This document shows, piece after piece, positions 57,089 through 64,000 of a DNA stretch of 64,000 bases (the stretch's first letter is position 1; every line of letters starts with the position of its first letter). The stretch is taken from positions 2,005,001 to 2,069,000 of the forward strand of contig NZ_JARRCW010000001.1 in NCBI RefSeq assembly GCF_031501865.1, read 5' to 3'. Both the position numbers and the translations under genes were made by a program. The DNA comes from Pseudovibrio sp. M1P-2-3. GTDB lineage: Bacteria; Pseudomonadota; Alphaproteobacteria; Rhizobiales; Stappiaceae. The notes below the pieces were generated by a model. That model saw nothing but the letters and a program-made list of their open reading frames with translations, was not told the DNA's origin and did not search any database.

Positions 57089-58117
57089 ATGAAGAACCTT
57101 GCCGTTGTTGGAGTTGATTTATCAAAGAACGTTTTTCAACTGCATGGAGCCGCTGCAGACGGACATGTCGTGTTTTCAAAGAAGGTTTCTCGTGCGGGTT
57201 TTTTGAAGGCTTTGGGTAAGCTGCCAACTTGTCTTGTCGCAATGGAGGCTTGTGCGAGTTCCCATTATTGGGGAAGAGAGGTGGGAAAGCTGGGGCACGA
57301 GGTTCGCTTGATTGCGCCGATTTACGTCAAACCCTTTGTTAAGCGCCAGAAAAACGACGCCAACGATGCTTTTGCCATTGCCGAAGCCGCCGCCCGTCCC
57401 ACCATGCGCTTTGTGGAGGTCAAAAGCGAACTTCAACAGGCCCGTTCGATGGTGTTCCGCACCCGTGAGATTCTGGTGCGCCAGCGAACCCAAATGATTA
57501 ACGCGCTGCGGGCGCATTTGGCCGAACATGGACTGGTCGTCCCTCATGGCGCGGTCCATGTTGAGAAGCTGAGGCAGCGTCTTGAAGCGGATGGGGGACA
57601 TCTTCCTGAGATTGTTCATGAAATGGCGAGGTTGTACTTTGAACAGATTGGCGAGCATACGCAAAAGATTAAGGTGCTTGAGAAAAAACTTCAGACATTG
57701 GCCAGAAACAGTGGTACGGCAAAAATTCTGCAAACCATTCCCGGGCTCGGCCCAATCACCGCGATAGCGATAGAGGCTTTTGCCCCCGCAATGGCCACGT
57801 TCAAGCGCGGGCGGGATTTCGCCGCTTGGCTGGGCCTGGTTCCCAAGCAGCACTCAACGGGGGGCAAAACGCGGCTTGGGAAGACGTCTAAAGCCGGCCA
57901 GCGTGATATTCGCAGGCTGCTGATTATTGGCGCGACAACAGTTATTTGGTGGGCCCGCAAAAAAGGCGCGCCCCGGCATCCGTGGCTTGAGGCCTTGCTG
58001 GCAAGAAAAGCTCCTCTGGTGGCCGCTGTGGCGCTGGCAAATAAAATGGCGCGAACAGTATGGGCAATGATAACAAAGGGAGAAACCTATCGAGATCCGG
58101 CAAGCATGGCTGTGTGA
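57089..58117 (+). CDS. IS110-family transposase
   Basis: An intact 342-residue IS110-family transposase. The N-terminal DEDD RuvC-like domain shows VVGVDLSKNVFQLHG (residues 6-20), CLVAMEACASSHYWGREVG (about 50-68) and KRQKNDANDAFAIAEAA (about 88-104). The C-terminal Transposase_20 domain shows LQTIPGLGPITAIAIEAF and RGRDFAAWLGLVPKQHSTGG with the catalytic-type serine region. It probably remains mobile, directed by a bridge RNA from the flanking noncoding DNA in families of this type; I cannot place that RNA. It starts at ATG 57089 after GAGGGA. Confidence 0.92.
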   Translation: MKNLAVVGVDLSKNVFQLHGAAADGHVVFSKKVSRAGFLKALGKLPTCLVAMEACASSHYWGREVGKLGHEVRLIAPIYVKPFVKRQKNDANDAFAIAEAAARPTMRFVEVKSELQQARSMVFRTREILVRQRTQMINALRAHLAEHGLVVPHGAVHVEKLRQRLEADGGHLPEIVHEMARLYFEQIGEHTQKIKVLEKKLQTLARNSGTAKILQTIPGLGPITAIAIEAFAPAMATFKRGRDFAAWLGLVPKQHSTGGKTRLGKTSKAGQRDIRRLLIIGATTVIWWARKKGAPRHPWLEALLARKAPLVAAVALANKMARTVWAMITKGETYRDPASMAV

Positions 58118-58210
58118 ACGTGGCTTGTTTCGTCGGTAAGCCGGGAGGGATTGCAAGGGACATCTGACAGTTAAGGACCCAGGATCACTAAGATCGGATC
58201 AGGAAAACCA

Positions 58211-58394
58211 GTTTGCGACACGGAGCTTTGAGCTCGTGGTTATGATATTGGACCTGATCGGCGCTTATCCATAACGGCCCGCGAGGACAAAATCTTGCAA
58301 AAAGGCCTGATACACGTGCGCACTTGATCCCATGGTTTTTACGTCTGAGTAACTCTCGCATTGACTAAGGCATCCATACATGTCGCAAAGTTTG
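58211..58394 (+). repeat. 184-bp inverted repeat, left arm
   Basis: Perfect reverse complement, by base-by-base reading, of 59188-59371. The inner part (about 58369-58394) corresponds to the terminal repeat of the IS6-family element, since it contains tgtcgcaaag, akin to the IS6 TGTTGCAAA core. The outer 158 bp extends beyond any normal IS6 terminal repeat. Homology ends sharply at 58210. Confidence 0.92.
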
Positions 58395-59213
58395 ACCTGT
58401 TTTCAGGGCCTGGCTTTTCGTCTAGACGCTTTCTGCTCTGATTTTGCGGTTGAAGGTTTTATATTTTGGTCAGTTTCAAAGGTGTCCACTATCCCAAAGA
58501 CGTCATCCTTTATGCCGTCTTCTTCTACGTTCGCTATTCGGTTTCCTACCGCGACTTGGAGGAGATCATGCAAGAGCGCGGTGTTGATGTTGATCATGCC
58601 ACTTTGAACCGTTGGGTGGTGCGGTATTCGCCGCTGATTGCACAAGAGGCGAGAAAACAAAAGCGTAAAGTTGGTACCTCGTGGCGCATAGACGAGACGT
58701 ACATTAAGGTCAAAGGCGTCTGGGTTTACCTCTATCGTGCCATCGATAAGCACGGCGATACCGTTGATTTTATGCTCTCAAAGACCCGCGATGAGGCGGC
58801 GGCCACGACATTTTTTGAAACCGCCATTGGCGCCAATGTTCTTCCGGACAAAGTGGTTATGGACAAGAGCGGAGCCAACCGCGCCGGGTTGACGAACATC
58901 AACCTGTATTTACTACTCACCGGATACTGGTGGTCTTTCATCGATATCCTGCAGGTCAAATACCTGAACAATATCATTGAACAAGACCACCGTTTCATCA
59001 AACGCCTGACAAGGCCGATGATGGGTTTCAAGGCCTTCCATTCAGCTCAGGCCACCCTTGAGGGCATCGAAACTGCACACTTGATCAAAAAAGGGCAACT
59101 CAATCAGGAGGACGTTCCAGCCTATCATCAGTTCATGGCGCTCGCAGGATAAGTGCGTCCAGACCAGAGGCGTAATCTGGGTTCAGGCAAACTTTGCGAC
59201 ATGTATGGATGCC
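58369..59213 (+). mobile_element. IS6-family insertion sequence
   Basis: An element of about 845 bp if its ends are the GG dinucleotides at 58369 and its mirror at 59213, a normal IS6-family size. It carries a single transposase gene. No 8-bp direct target duplication is visible because the flanks are themselves inverted copies of one another. Confidence 0.75.
58466..59152 (+). CDS. IS6-family transposase
   Basis: A 228-residue transposase with the IS6/IS26 DDE pattern: D in SWRIDETYIKVKG (about residue 73), D in KVVMDKSGANRAG (about 132) and E in NNIIEQDHRFIKR (about 173). The N-terminal segment KGVHYPKDVILYAVFFYVRY matches the family start. TTG 58466 is the likely start, since an in-frame stop lies just upstream. 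It appears intact. IS6 elements transpose replicatively and form cointegrates. Confidence 0.9.
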   Translation: MVSFKGVHYPKDVILYAVFFYVRYSVSYRDLEEIMQERGVDVDHATLNRWVVRYSPLIAQEARKQKRKVGTSWRIDETYIKVKGVWVYLYRAIDKHGDTVDFMLSKTRDEAAATTFFETAIGANVLPDKVVMDKSGANRAGLTNINLYLLLTGYWWSFIDILQVKYLNNIIEQDHRFIKRLTRPMMGFKAFHSAQATLEGIETAHLIKKGQLNQEDVPAYHQFMALAG

Positions 59214-59371
59214 TTAGTCAATGCGAGAGTTACTCAGACGTAAAAACCATGGGATCAAGTGCGCACGTGTATCAGGCCTTTTTGCAAGATTTTGTCCTCG
59301 CGGGCCGTTATGGATAAGCGCCGATCAGGTCCAATATCATAACCACGAGCTCAAAGCTCCGTGTCGCAAAC
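59188..59371 (-). repeat. 184-bp inverted repeat, right arm
   Basis: Mirror of 58211-58394. Beyond 59371 the sequence no longer matches the left flank. Confidence 0.92.
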
Positions 59372-59657
59372 ATATCGGTACAACTCAGTGGAAGTATAAA
59401 GCGTCGTATTAAAACCAATTGCGAGGGTGATCGTGATGTGATGGCAAAACAGGGTAACCGGGACCAACTAACCCCGTGGCATTGTCGGAGCTTCGAGCTC
59501 GCCAACTTGATTGGGTGTTGGTCTACGAATTCCATCAGGGCCAGCGGAATAGACCGCGCAAACAGGCCGGATAGATGACTGAAAACCTACATTGCTAAAA
59601 CTCATAAAACGCTTGCAATCCGGGGCGTGTTCATAGATGGCAATGCCCTCCGGAAAC
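59372..59657. other. mobile-DNA debris between IS6 and diguanylate cyclase gene
   Basis: Nearly 290 bp with no intact gene. One frame (about 59475-59572) reads as a plausible protein tail, ending RNRPRKQAG and a stop, and suggests the end of a disrupted transposase or recombinase, but I cannot name the family. It marks the right edge of the island. Confidence 0.35.
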
Positions 59658-60641
59658 CTATTTTAGCTTAATGAGGCCTGTCCCTACTAGGTTTCTACCG
59701 CTCTTCTTTGCCGCATACATGCGTGTATCGGCCAATTTGAGCAAGTTGTCCAAATCGCCGTCTGTTTCTTCAATCATGGCGATGCCAATTGATACAGTTG
59801 AGTGGATTGCCAAGTTCTCTTGACGAAGGGGGGTGCATTCAACATTATTGCGAATATTTTCTGCAATTTCAGCCGACTGGCGAGCAGAAATGGCATTTAG
59901 CAGAACGGTAAACTCTTCACCGCCATACCGGCAAACCACATCCTCCACCCTAACTGTTGAGCGTAGGATGTCAGCAATGTGCAACAAGATGCGATCGCCG
60001 GTCTGGTGACCGAACCTATCATTGATGCGTTTGAAATGATCGACATCAATGAGAATAAGTGAGAAGTTTTTTTTAAGGGGCTGTAAGGTTTGGACCTGTT
60101 CCAGATAGTTGTTAAAATATCTTCTGTTATAAGTCTGTGTCAGCGGGTCCAGCGTGGCTGCCTGATACATTTTCTTATATACTTCTAGCTCCACATTGGA
60201 AAATAATGCATAGCGCAATATTACTGAGGGCCCAAGGCGGATAATATCGTTGGGCGTTAGCCAACACCTTTTGATTTGCCTGTTGTTTACAAACACACCA
60301 TTGCGAGACTTTAGGTCAAAGACCTCAACTCCATCCGGTGTTGTTTCTATGAGAAGATGTCGACGACTGACGCTGTTATCTCCCAGTTTGATCCGGCAAG
60401 ACTGCGCGCGCCCCACTTCAATGCGAGGTGCATCCAACAGATAAACTTGACCAGCTTCGTTGCCGTTGACAAACATGATACCCGGCTGGGTATTGTCATT
60501 CTGGCCTGTGTAGTTTGACGGACCGAGAGTAGGGGGTAAAGGGCCTAAGTGGGCAGTTTCGACCGCATCTGATCCCTCTTCAACTAGGTTGTCTGGCATA
60601 TCGTCAATTTTGCCAGTTTTTGTGTTGAAATGATTCCTCAC
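59658..60641 (-). CDS. FHA-domain diguanylate cyclase
   Basis: A 327-residue signalling protein. An N-terminal FHA phosphothreonine-binding domain (about residues 68-140: EVGRAQSCRIKLGDNSVSRRH, with the conserved R-SRRH and SRNGVFVNN) precedes a C-terminal GGDEF domain (about 165-320). The catalytic motif is GGEEF in VCRYGGEEFTVLL. An RxxD inhibitory site (RVED) lies five residues upstream, so it should make cyclic di-GMP and be feedback-inhibited. It has no membrane segment, so it is cytoplasmic. The start is GTG 60641. It is divergent from the YcaO operon; a regulatory link is possible but unproven. Confidence 0.88.
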   Translation of the reverse strand: MRNHFNTKTGKIDDMPDNLVEEGSDAVETAHLGPLPPTLGPSNYTGQNDNTQPGIMFVNGNEAGQVYLLDAPRIEVGRAQSCRIKLGDNSVSRRHLLIETTPDGVEVFDLKSRNGVFVNNRQIKRCWLTPNDIIRLGPSVILRYALFSNVELEVYKKMYQAATLDPLTQTYNRRYFNNYLEQVQTLQPLKKNFSLILIDVDHFKRINDRFGHQTGDRILLHIADILRSTVRVEDVVCRYGGEEFTVLLNAISARQSAEIAENIRNNVECTPLRQENLAIHSTVSIGIAMIEETDGDLDNLLKLADTRMYAAKKSGRNLVGTGLIKLK

Positions 60642-60875
60642 GGTCCCTTGTCATCCTTGCATTTTCCGAAACAGTAAGATTTTTTTACCGTTCCGGTTTC
60701 TGGACTTATCAATTATAATATGTATTCTACCTACTAATTTAATGTTATTTGTAGTTTCTGTATGACTATATTTAATTTGGCAAGTTATTATACTAAATTA
60801 TCATTGTAAATATGTATATAAGTGATATTGGATATTATCCTATAATTAGTAATTTCTTTGTGGGGAGGTAAAATA
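60642..60875. promoter_or_regulatory. AT-rich divergent promoter region of the YcaO operon
   Basis: A very AT-rich 234-bp interval between the diguanylate cyclase gene and the small-protein/YcaO/TfuA operon. It ends with a strong ribosome binding site GGGGAGG (60862-60868). No operator is recognised. Confidence 0.5.
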
Positions 60876-61151
60876 ATGTCTAGTGACGCAGTTGAAAAAG
60901 TTGAATACGATCAAGATGTTCTGATTATTTGGAAAGATCAGGTATATCGAATCCCAGAGCAAGAATGGAAAGATAAAACACCCGAGCCGATTTCTGACCA
61001 TGTAAGAGTGGAAGAACTGGTAAAGTTTGGTGCAGCGGTTGCATCTATCCCGACCTACGAGAAAGATGATTCTGAGGATAAGAGAACTCCAAGCACGGTA
61101 GGGGCCACTTGTTTTCTCTTGAATATTGATGTGATCAAGGGTGGTTATTAA
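60876..61151 (+). CDS. 91-residue protein, candidate RiPP precursor
   Basis: A small acidic protein with a near-ideal ribosome binding site (GGGGAGG, 7 nt before ATG 60876). The N-terminal two-thirds is polar and could be a leader or recognition region (VEELVKFGAAVASIPTYE, about residues 45-62). After an acidic linker the C-terminal tail TVGATCFLLNIDVIKGGY (74-91) is hydrophobic with one Cys (79), which would suit a modified core. The gene sits 74 bp before a YcaO gene that is followed by TfuA. I do not recognise the family. It could instead be an accessory or binding protein rather than the substrate. Confidence 0.6.
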   Translation: MSSDAVEKVEYDQDVLIIWKDQVYRIPEQEWKDKTPEPISDHVRVEELVKFGAAVASIPTYEKDDSEDKRTPSTVGATCFLLNIDVIKGGY

Positions 61152-61225
61152 TAGGATTGGCCATCTCACAAAGCAGGGGGCATGAGTTTCCTGCTGGGGA
61201 CTGATCTGTTTCGGGATAATGCCAA

Positions 61226-62467
61226 TTGGTGTCTACAGTGAAGAAGAAGTACCGCAAAGGTACTCACCGGCTCGTGTCTCCTGAAGAGACTATTTCGCGT
61301 GTTGAACCATTTTTGCAGTTTTTTGGCATAACCCGGGTGGCGAATATCACCGGGCTTGATAGGGTTGGCCTGCCTGTTGTTGCAGTCTACCGGCCTAATG
61401 CCCGCTCACTTGCGGTCTCGCAGGGGAAGGGGTTGGATCTTTTTTCTGCGAAGGCCTCCGGTATCATGGAGGCCATTGAAGGATACCACGCGGAACATGC
61501 AAAACTTCTATTGCGTTTGGCCAGCTTGAGGGAAATTACTCAAGACGGAGCTGCTCTAGATGTGGCGCGTTTGCCCCGTGTTGAAAACAGATTACTGGGC
61601 CTAGACCACCAGATTTTGTGGTGTGAAGGATACGAGCTGATGGTCGAAGAGCCGGTTTGGATTCCTTTTGAGATGGTTCACACCAACTTTACACTTCCAC
61701 TTTCTGGCAGTAGCGGCCACTTTCAGATGAGTTCCAACGGGCTTGCCAGTGGAAACTGCTGGCTCGAAGCCGTTAGTCATGGGATCTGCGAGTTAGTGGA
61801 GAGGGATGCGCTTGCCCTTTGGACCGCGCGTGGTGCTATGGAAAGTCCGCAGGGGCGGCTGGATTTGTCAAGTGTTGAAGACCAAGAGTGTCTTCGGGTG
61901 TTACAAATGCTTCACGGTGCCGGACTGGCCGTAGGCGTTTGGTCTATTACAACAGATATTGGTCTGCCAGCCTTTGCTTGTACTATTGTTGACCAGCAGC
62001 CCAATCATCTGGGCCAATTGTATGCAAGTGAGGGCAGTGGATGCCATTGTGCTCGTGAAGTTGCTCTTTTGAGGGCGTTGACGGAAGCAGCACAAACGCG
62101 GCTTACCTTCATAGCCGGTGCCAGAGATGATGCGCATCGCGACTTTTTTGAAACTGCTCGAAATCCAGTGCAGGTAAACAAAATTCGGAATTTAATAGAT
62201 GAAGGTGCTGAGCGAGCCAGTTTTGTGTTTTCTGAAGCCCCTAGCTTTGACGGAGAGAGTTTTGAAGAGGATATCTCCTATCAGCTTTCGCAGCTTCGCG
62301 TTGTAGGTATTGAGCAAGTCGCAACAGTCAATCTTGGTGGGGTTGTTGAGGGAATTGAGGTTGCACGTGTTGTTATTCCCGGTCTTGAAGGTCTGCACGA
62401 TGCGCCCGGTTATGTTCCGGGTAAACGATTGAAGCTTTTTGAAACTTCCCAATCTGATGGCACTTAA
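61226..62467 (+). CDS. YcaO-domain protein (TfuA-associated)
   Basis: A 413-residue YcaO enzyme, which uses ATP to activate peptide backbone amides. Depending on partners YcaO proteins form azolines, macroamidines or thioamides. ATP-binding signatures are KASGIMEAIEGYHAEH (about residues 73-88) and SHGICELVERDALALW (about 188-203). The C-terminus (HDAPGYVPGKRLKLFE) lacks the PxPxP end of azoline-forming cyclodehydratases, and no E1-like or ocin-ThiF partner is adjacent. With TfuA next door, thioamidation is the favoured inference. Start is uncertain among TTG 61226, GTG 61229 and GTG 61238. Confidence 0.88.
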   Translation: MVSTVKKKYRKGTHRLVSPEETISRVEPFLQFFGITRVANITGLDRVGLPVVAVYRPNARSLAVSQGKGLDLFSAKASGIMEAIEGYHAEHAKLLLRLASLREITQDGAALDVARLPRVENRLLGLDHQILWCEGYELMVEEPVWIPFEMVHTNFTLPLSGSSGHFQMSSNGLASGNCWLEAVSHGICELVERDALALWTARGAMESPQGRLDLSSVEDQECLRVLQMLHGAGLAVGVWSITTDIGLPAFACTIVDQQPNHLGQLYASEGSGCHCAREVALLRALTEAAQTRLTFIAGARDDAHRDFFETARNPVQVNKIRNLIDEGAERASFVFSEAPSFDGESFEEDISYQLSQLRVVGIEQVATVNLGGVVEGIEVARVVIPGLEGLHDAPGYVPGKRLKLFETSQSDGT

Positions 62468-62471
62468 ATCT

Positions 62472-63833
62472 ATGTCTACTGTTGTTTTTCTTGGCCCGAG
62501 CCTTTCGCTTTCTGAAGCCAAAGATCAGTTACCTGCGACTTTTCTTCCCCCAGCTTCACAGGGCGATATTTACAGAGCTGTTAAGAAAGGTGCACGTCTG
62601 ATTGGTATCGTGGATGGGTTTTTCGAACAGGTTCCTGCAGTCTGGCACAAAGAGATTCTCTGGGCAATGTCTCAGGGTGTGCATGTTTACGGCGCTTCGA
62701 GCATGGGAGCGTTGCGGGCGGCTGAATTGGCTTGTTTTGGCATGGTTGGCATTGGTAAGGTTTTTCAGGCCTATTACGAAGCAAAGCTTGAAGATGATGA
62801 TGAGGTTGCAATTACCCATGGGCCAGCAGAGCTGGGATACCCGAAGCTGTCTGAAGCTATGGTCAATATTCGGGCAACTCTCGATCGGGCTGAAAATGAA
62901 CGGGTGATTTCGAAGATTTTTCGGGCGCAGTGTGAGGAAACGGCCAGGTCCTATCATTTTTCTTCGCGCAGTTATGAACGCTTGTTGTCAGCTTTGGAAG
63001 GGCAGGCCGATAATGATGAGATTGCGCGGCTTAGGGGCTGGTTGCCCCATGGTAAAGTAGATATTAAGCGCGAAGACGCTGTGGAGCTGCTCAAGGTTTT
63101 ATCTGAGCAACAGGCTCAGGCAACCAAACCCAAAGAGGTTTCATACTCCTTTGCGCACACAGATACATGGGAGAAACTCATTCGGCAGGTGGAAGCATCC
63201 GAAAGCTCCGAAGAGATTGATGATCTGCTGGATGAGTTGCGTCTTAATCCAAAGCGGTATGGCCAAATTATTGAGGGGGCCGTTGCCCGTGCTCTTGCAT
63301 TAAGGGAAGCAGATCGCACTGCACTGGCAGAGCAGCCGGAAAAATTTCAGTACAAGCTCCACTCCTTCTTCGTCAAACGCGACATTATTGAGGGTCCCGA
63401 CATTCAGAAGTGGTTGGAGCACAACAGGCTTGTTGCAGATGAGCTGATTTCTCTTATTAAGCGCGAGCAACGTATCGAAACCATAAGGGCTGGTTTGGAA
63501 CTTGAGATCAAAAAGTCCTTAGTAGATGTTTTGCGCTCTGCAGGGATATATGGTGATCTCCTTGAGAAAATTGCTGACAAGAATAGGTTGGTTTCAGCAG
63601 TTGATCTGGATATTTTTTTCGAAACTGAAGATAATCCTTCTGCGGACCAGCTTCTGAGCTGGCATTTTAATGAGCGCTTGGAGACCGGCCTTCCGGCGCA
63701 TCTGGACAGTCACATTACTGGTTTGGGCCTGAAGAGCCGAAGGGCTTTTCTCCAGACTCTGGCCAGAGATTATCTTTATGAGGCTGCGGTGTCTTCCATT
63801 CCTCAACTGGAAGGCAGTGAGGCGACTAACTGA
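62472..63833 (+). CDS. TfuA-like protein
   Basis: A protein of about 453 residues. Its first 160 residues or so match the TfuA core named from the Rhizobium trifolitoxin cluster: STVVFLGPSLSLSEAK, KKGARLIGIVDGFFEQVPAV, VHVYGASSMGALRAAEL and DDDEVAITHGPAELGY. TfuA proteins partner with YcaO and are thought to deliver sulfur for thioamide formation. The remaining 290 residues are helical, charged and unassigned. The frame opens at TTG 62439, overlapping ycaO. ATG 62472, 4 bp after the ycaO stop, gives the standard family N-terminus. Its 3' end overlaps the convergent gene by 31 bp. Confidence 0.88.
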   Translation: MSTVVFLGPSLSLSEAKDQLPATFLPPASQGDIYRAVKKGARLIGIVDGFFEQVPAVWHKEILWAMSQGVHVYGASSMGALRAAELACFGMVGIGKVFQAYYEAKLEDDDEVAITHGPAELGYPKLSEAMVNIRATLDRAENERVISKIFRAQCEETARSYHFSSRSYERLLSALEGQADNDEIARLRGWLPHGKVDIKREDAVELLKVLSEQQAQATKPKEVSYSFAHTDTWEKLIRQVEASESSEEIDDLLDELRLNPKRYGQIIEGAVARALALREADRTALAEQPEKFQYKLHSFFVKRDIIEGPDIQKWLEHNRLVADELISLIKREQRIETIRAGLELEIKKSLVDVLRSAGIYGDLLEKIADKNRLVSAVDLDIFFETEDNPSADQLLSWHFNERLETGLPAHLDSHITGLGLKSRRAFLQTLARDYLYEAAVSSIPQLEGSEATN

Positions 63834-64000
63834 GTGAGATGGTCTTCGATTGGCCGGGGGCGGAAGCCTAAAATCTTCTCGGCTTCTGTGTTGTCAACTT
63901 CGCAGCCATCTTTGACGCACACGTTCATCAAGCCGGAAAATGTTTGCATTACCGAGTCTCCAGATGAGAACATGATATCTAGTTGCTTCTGGGGCAAATC
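63803..64000 (-). CDS. SDR/NAD-dependent epimerase-like protein, C-terminal part
   Basis: A leftward gene entering from the right edge, of which only the last 65 or so residues are visible. The ending AEKILGFRPRPIEDHLTQLVASL matches the C-terminus of extended short-chain dehydrogenases (aldehyde reductase/epimerase type; landmark AEKILGFRPRPIEDHL). The Rossmann and catalytic motifs lie outside the window, so the activity cannot be judged. Its stop lies inside the end of the TfuA gene, on the opposite strand. Confidence 0.6.
   Translation of the reverse strand, partial: DLPQKQLDIMFSSGDSVMQTFSGLMNVCVKDGCEVDNTEAEKILGFRPRPIEDHLTQLVASLPSS

Noticed and set aside
57176-57853. 225-codon minus-strand frame in IS110
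   Set aside because: Complementary shadow of the intact, well-matched transposase.

Overview
The window looks like an alphaproteobacterial chromosome of moderate G+C. The evidence is the gene order rlpA-dac-tmk-holB-metG, a bacterial-type phosphatidylcholine synthase, a Rhizobium-like choline transporter (choXWV) facing betAB, a redox-cysteine OxyR divergent from katG, and a TfuA-type protein. Marine genera such as Pseudovibrio or its relatives would fit, but this is inferred from gene content only. I saw no rRNA, tRNA or CRISPR array.

Layout. 0.3-4.5 kb: a UbiH-type hydroxylase, a DUF2182 membrane protein, phosphatidylcholine synthase and a quinone oxidoreductase. 5.1-10.2 kb: a nucleoside-type ABC importer (ATPase, two permeases, BMP-family binding protein). 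10.2-14.1 kb: oxyR/katG and a GNAT acetyltransferase. 14.2-19.1 kb, leftward: an alkyl-DHAP-synthase-like flavoprotein, a GlpD-like dehydrogenase and an FGGY kinase. 19.4-24.2 kb: an iron/siderophore uptake block (RhtX-like MFS, TonB-dependent receptor, then ferredoxin-NADP reductase) with a possible RirA box upstream. 24.3-26.2 kb: an ArgP-like regulator and LysE exporter. 26.2-32.7 kb: choline import and oxidation to glycine betaine. 32.8-37.9 kb: a TetR regulator facing an operon of CrtI/RetSat-like oxidoreductase, 2Fe-2S flavin reductase and acyl-CoA ligase. 38.4-44.3 kb: the conserved cell-wall/replication/translation operon, in which the PBP5-like protein has lost its catalytic motifs.

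44.3-59.7 kb is an accessory island: a decayed IS630 transposase, a large NRPS locus (orphan C-lobe, then C-A-T, C-A-T, C-A-T-TE) broken by two single-base frameshifts, an IS110 element, and an IS6-family element inside an unusually long (184 bp) perfect inverted repeat. The first two NRPS modules share near-identical blocks at a constant 3315 bp offset, separated by a divergent adenylation core. This points to recent duplication, gene conversion or core swapping.

59.7-64.0 kb: an FHA-GGDEF diguanylate cyclase diverges from a small operon of a 91-residue protein, a YcaO enzyme and a TfuA protein. This is a compact candidate RiPP (probably thioamide-forming) locus and the best candidate for an undescribed system here. 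A partial SDR-type gene enters from the right edge.
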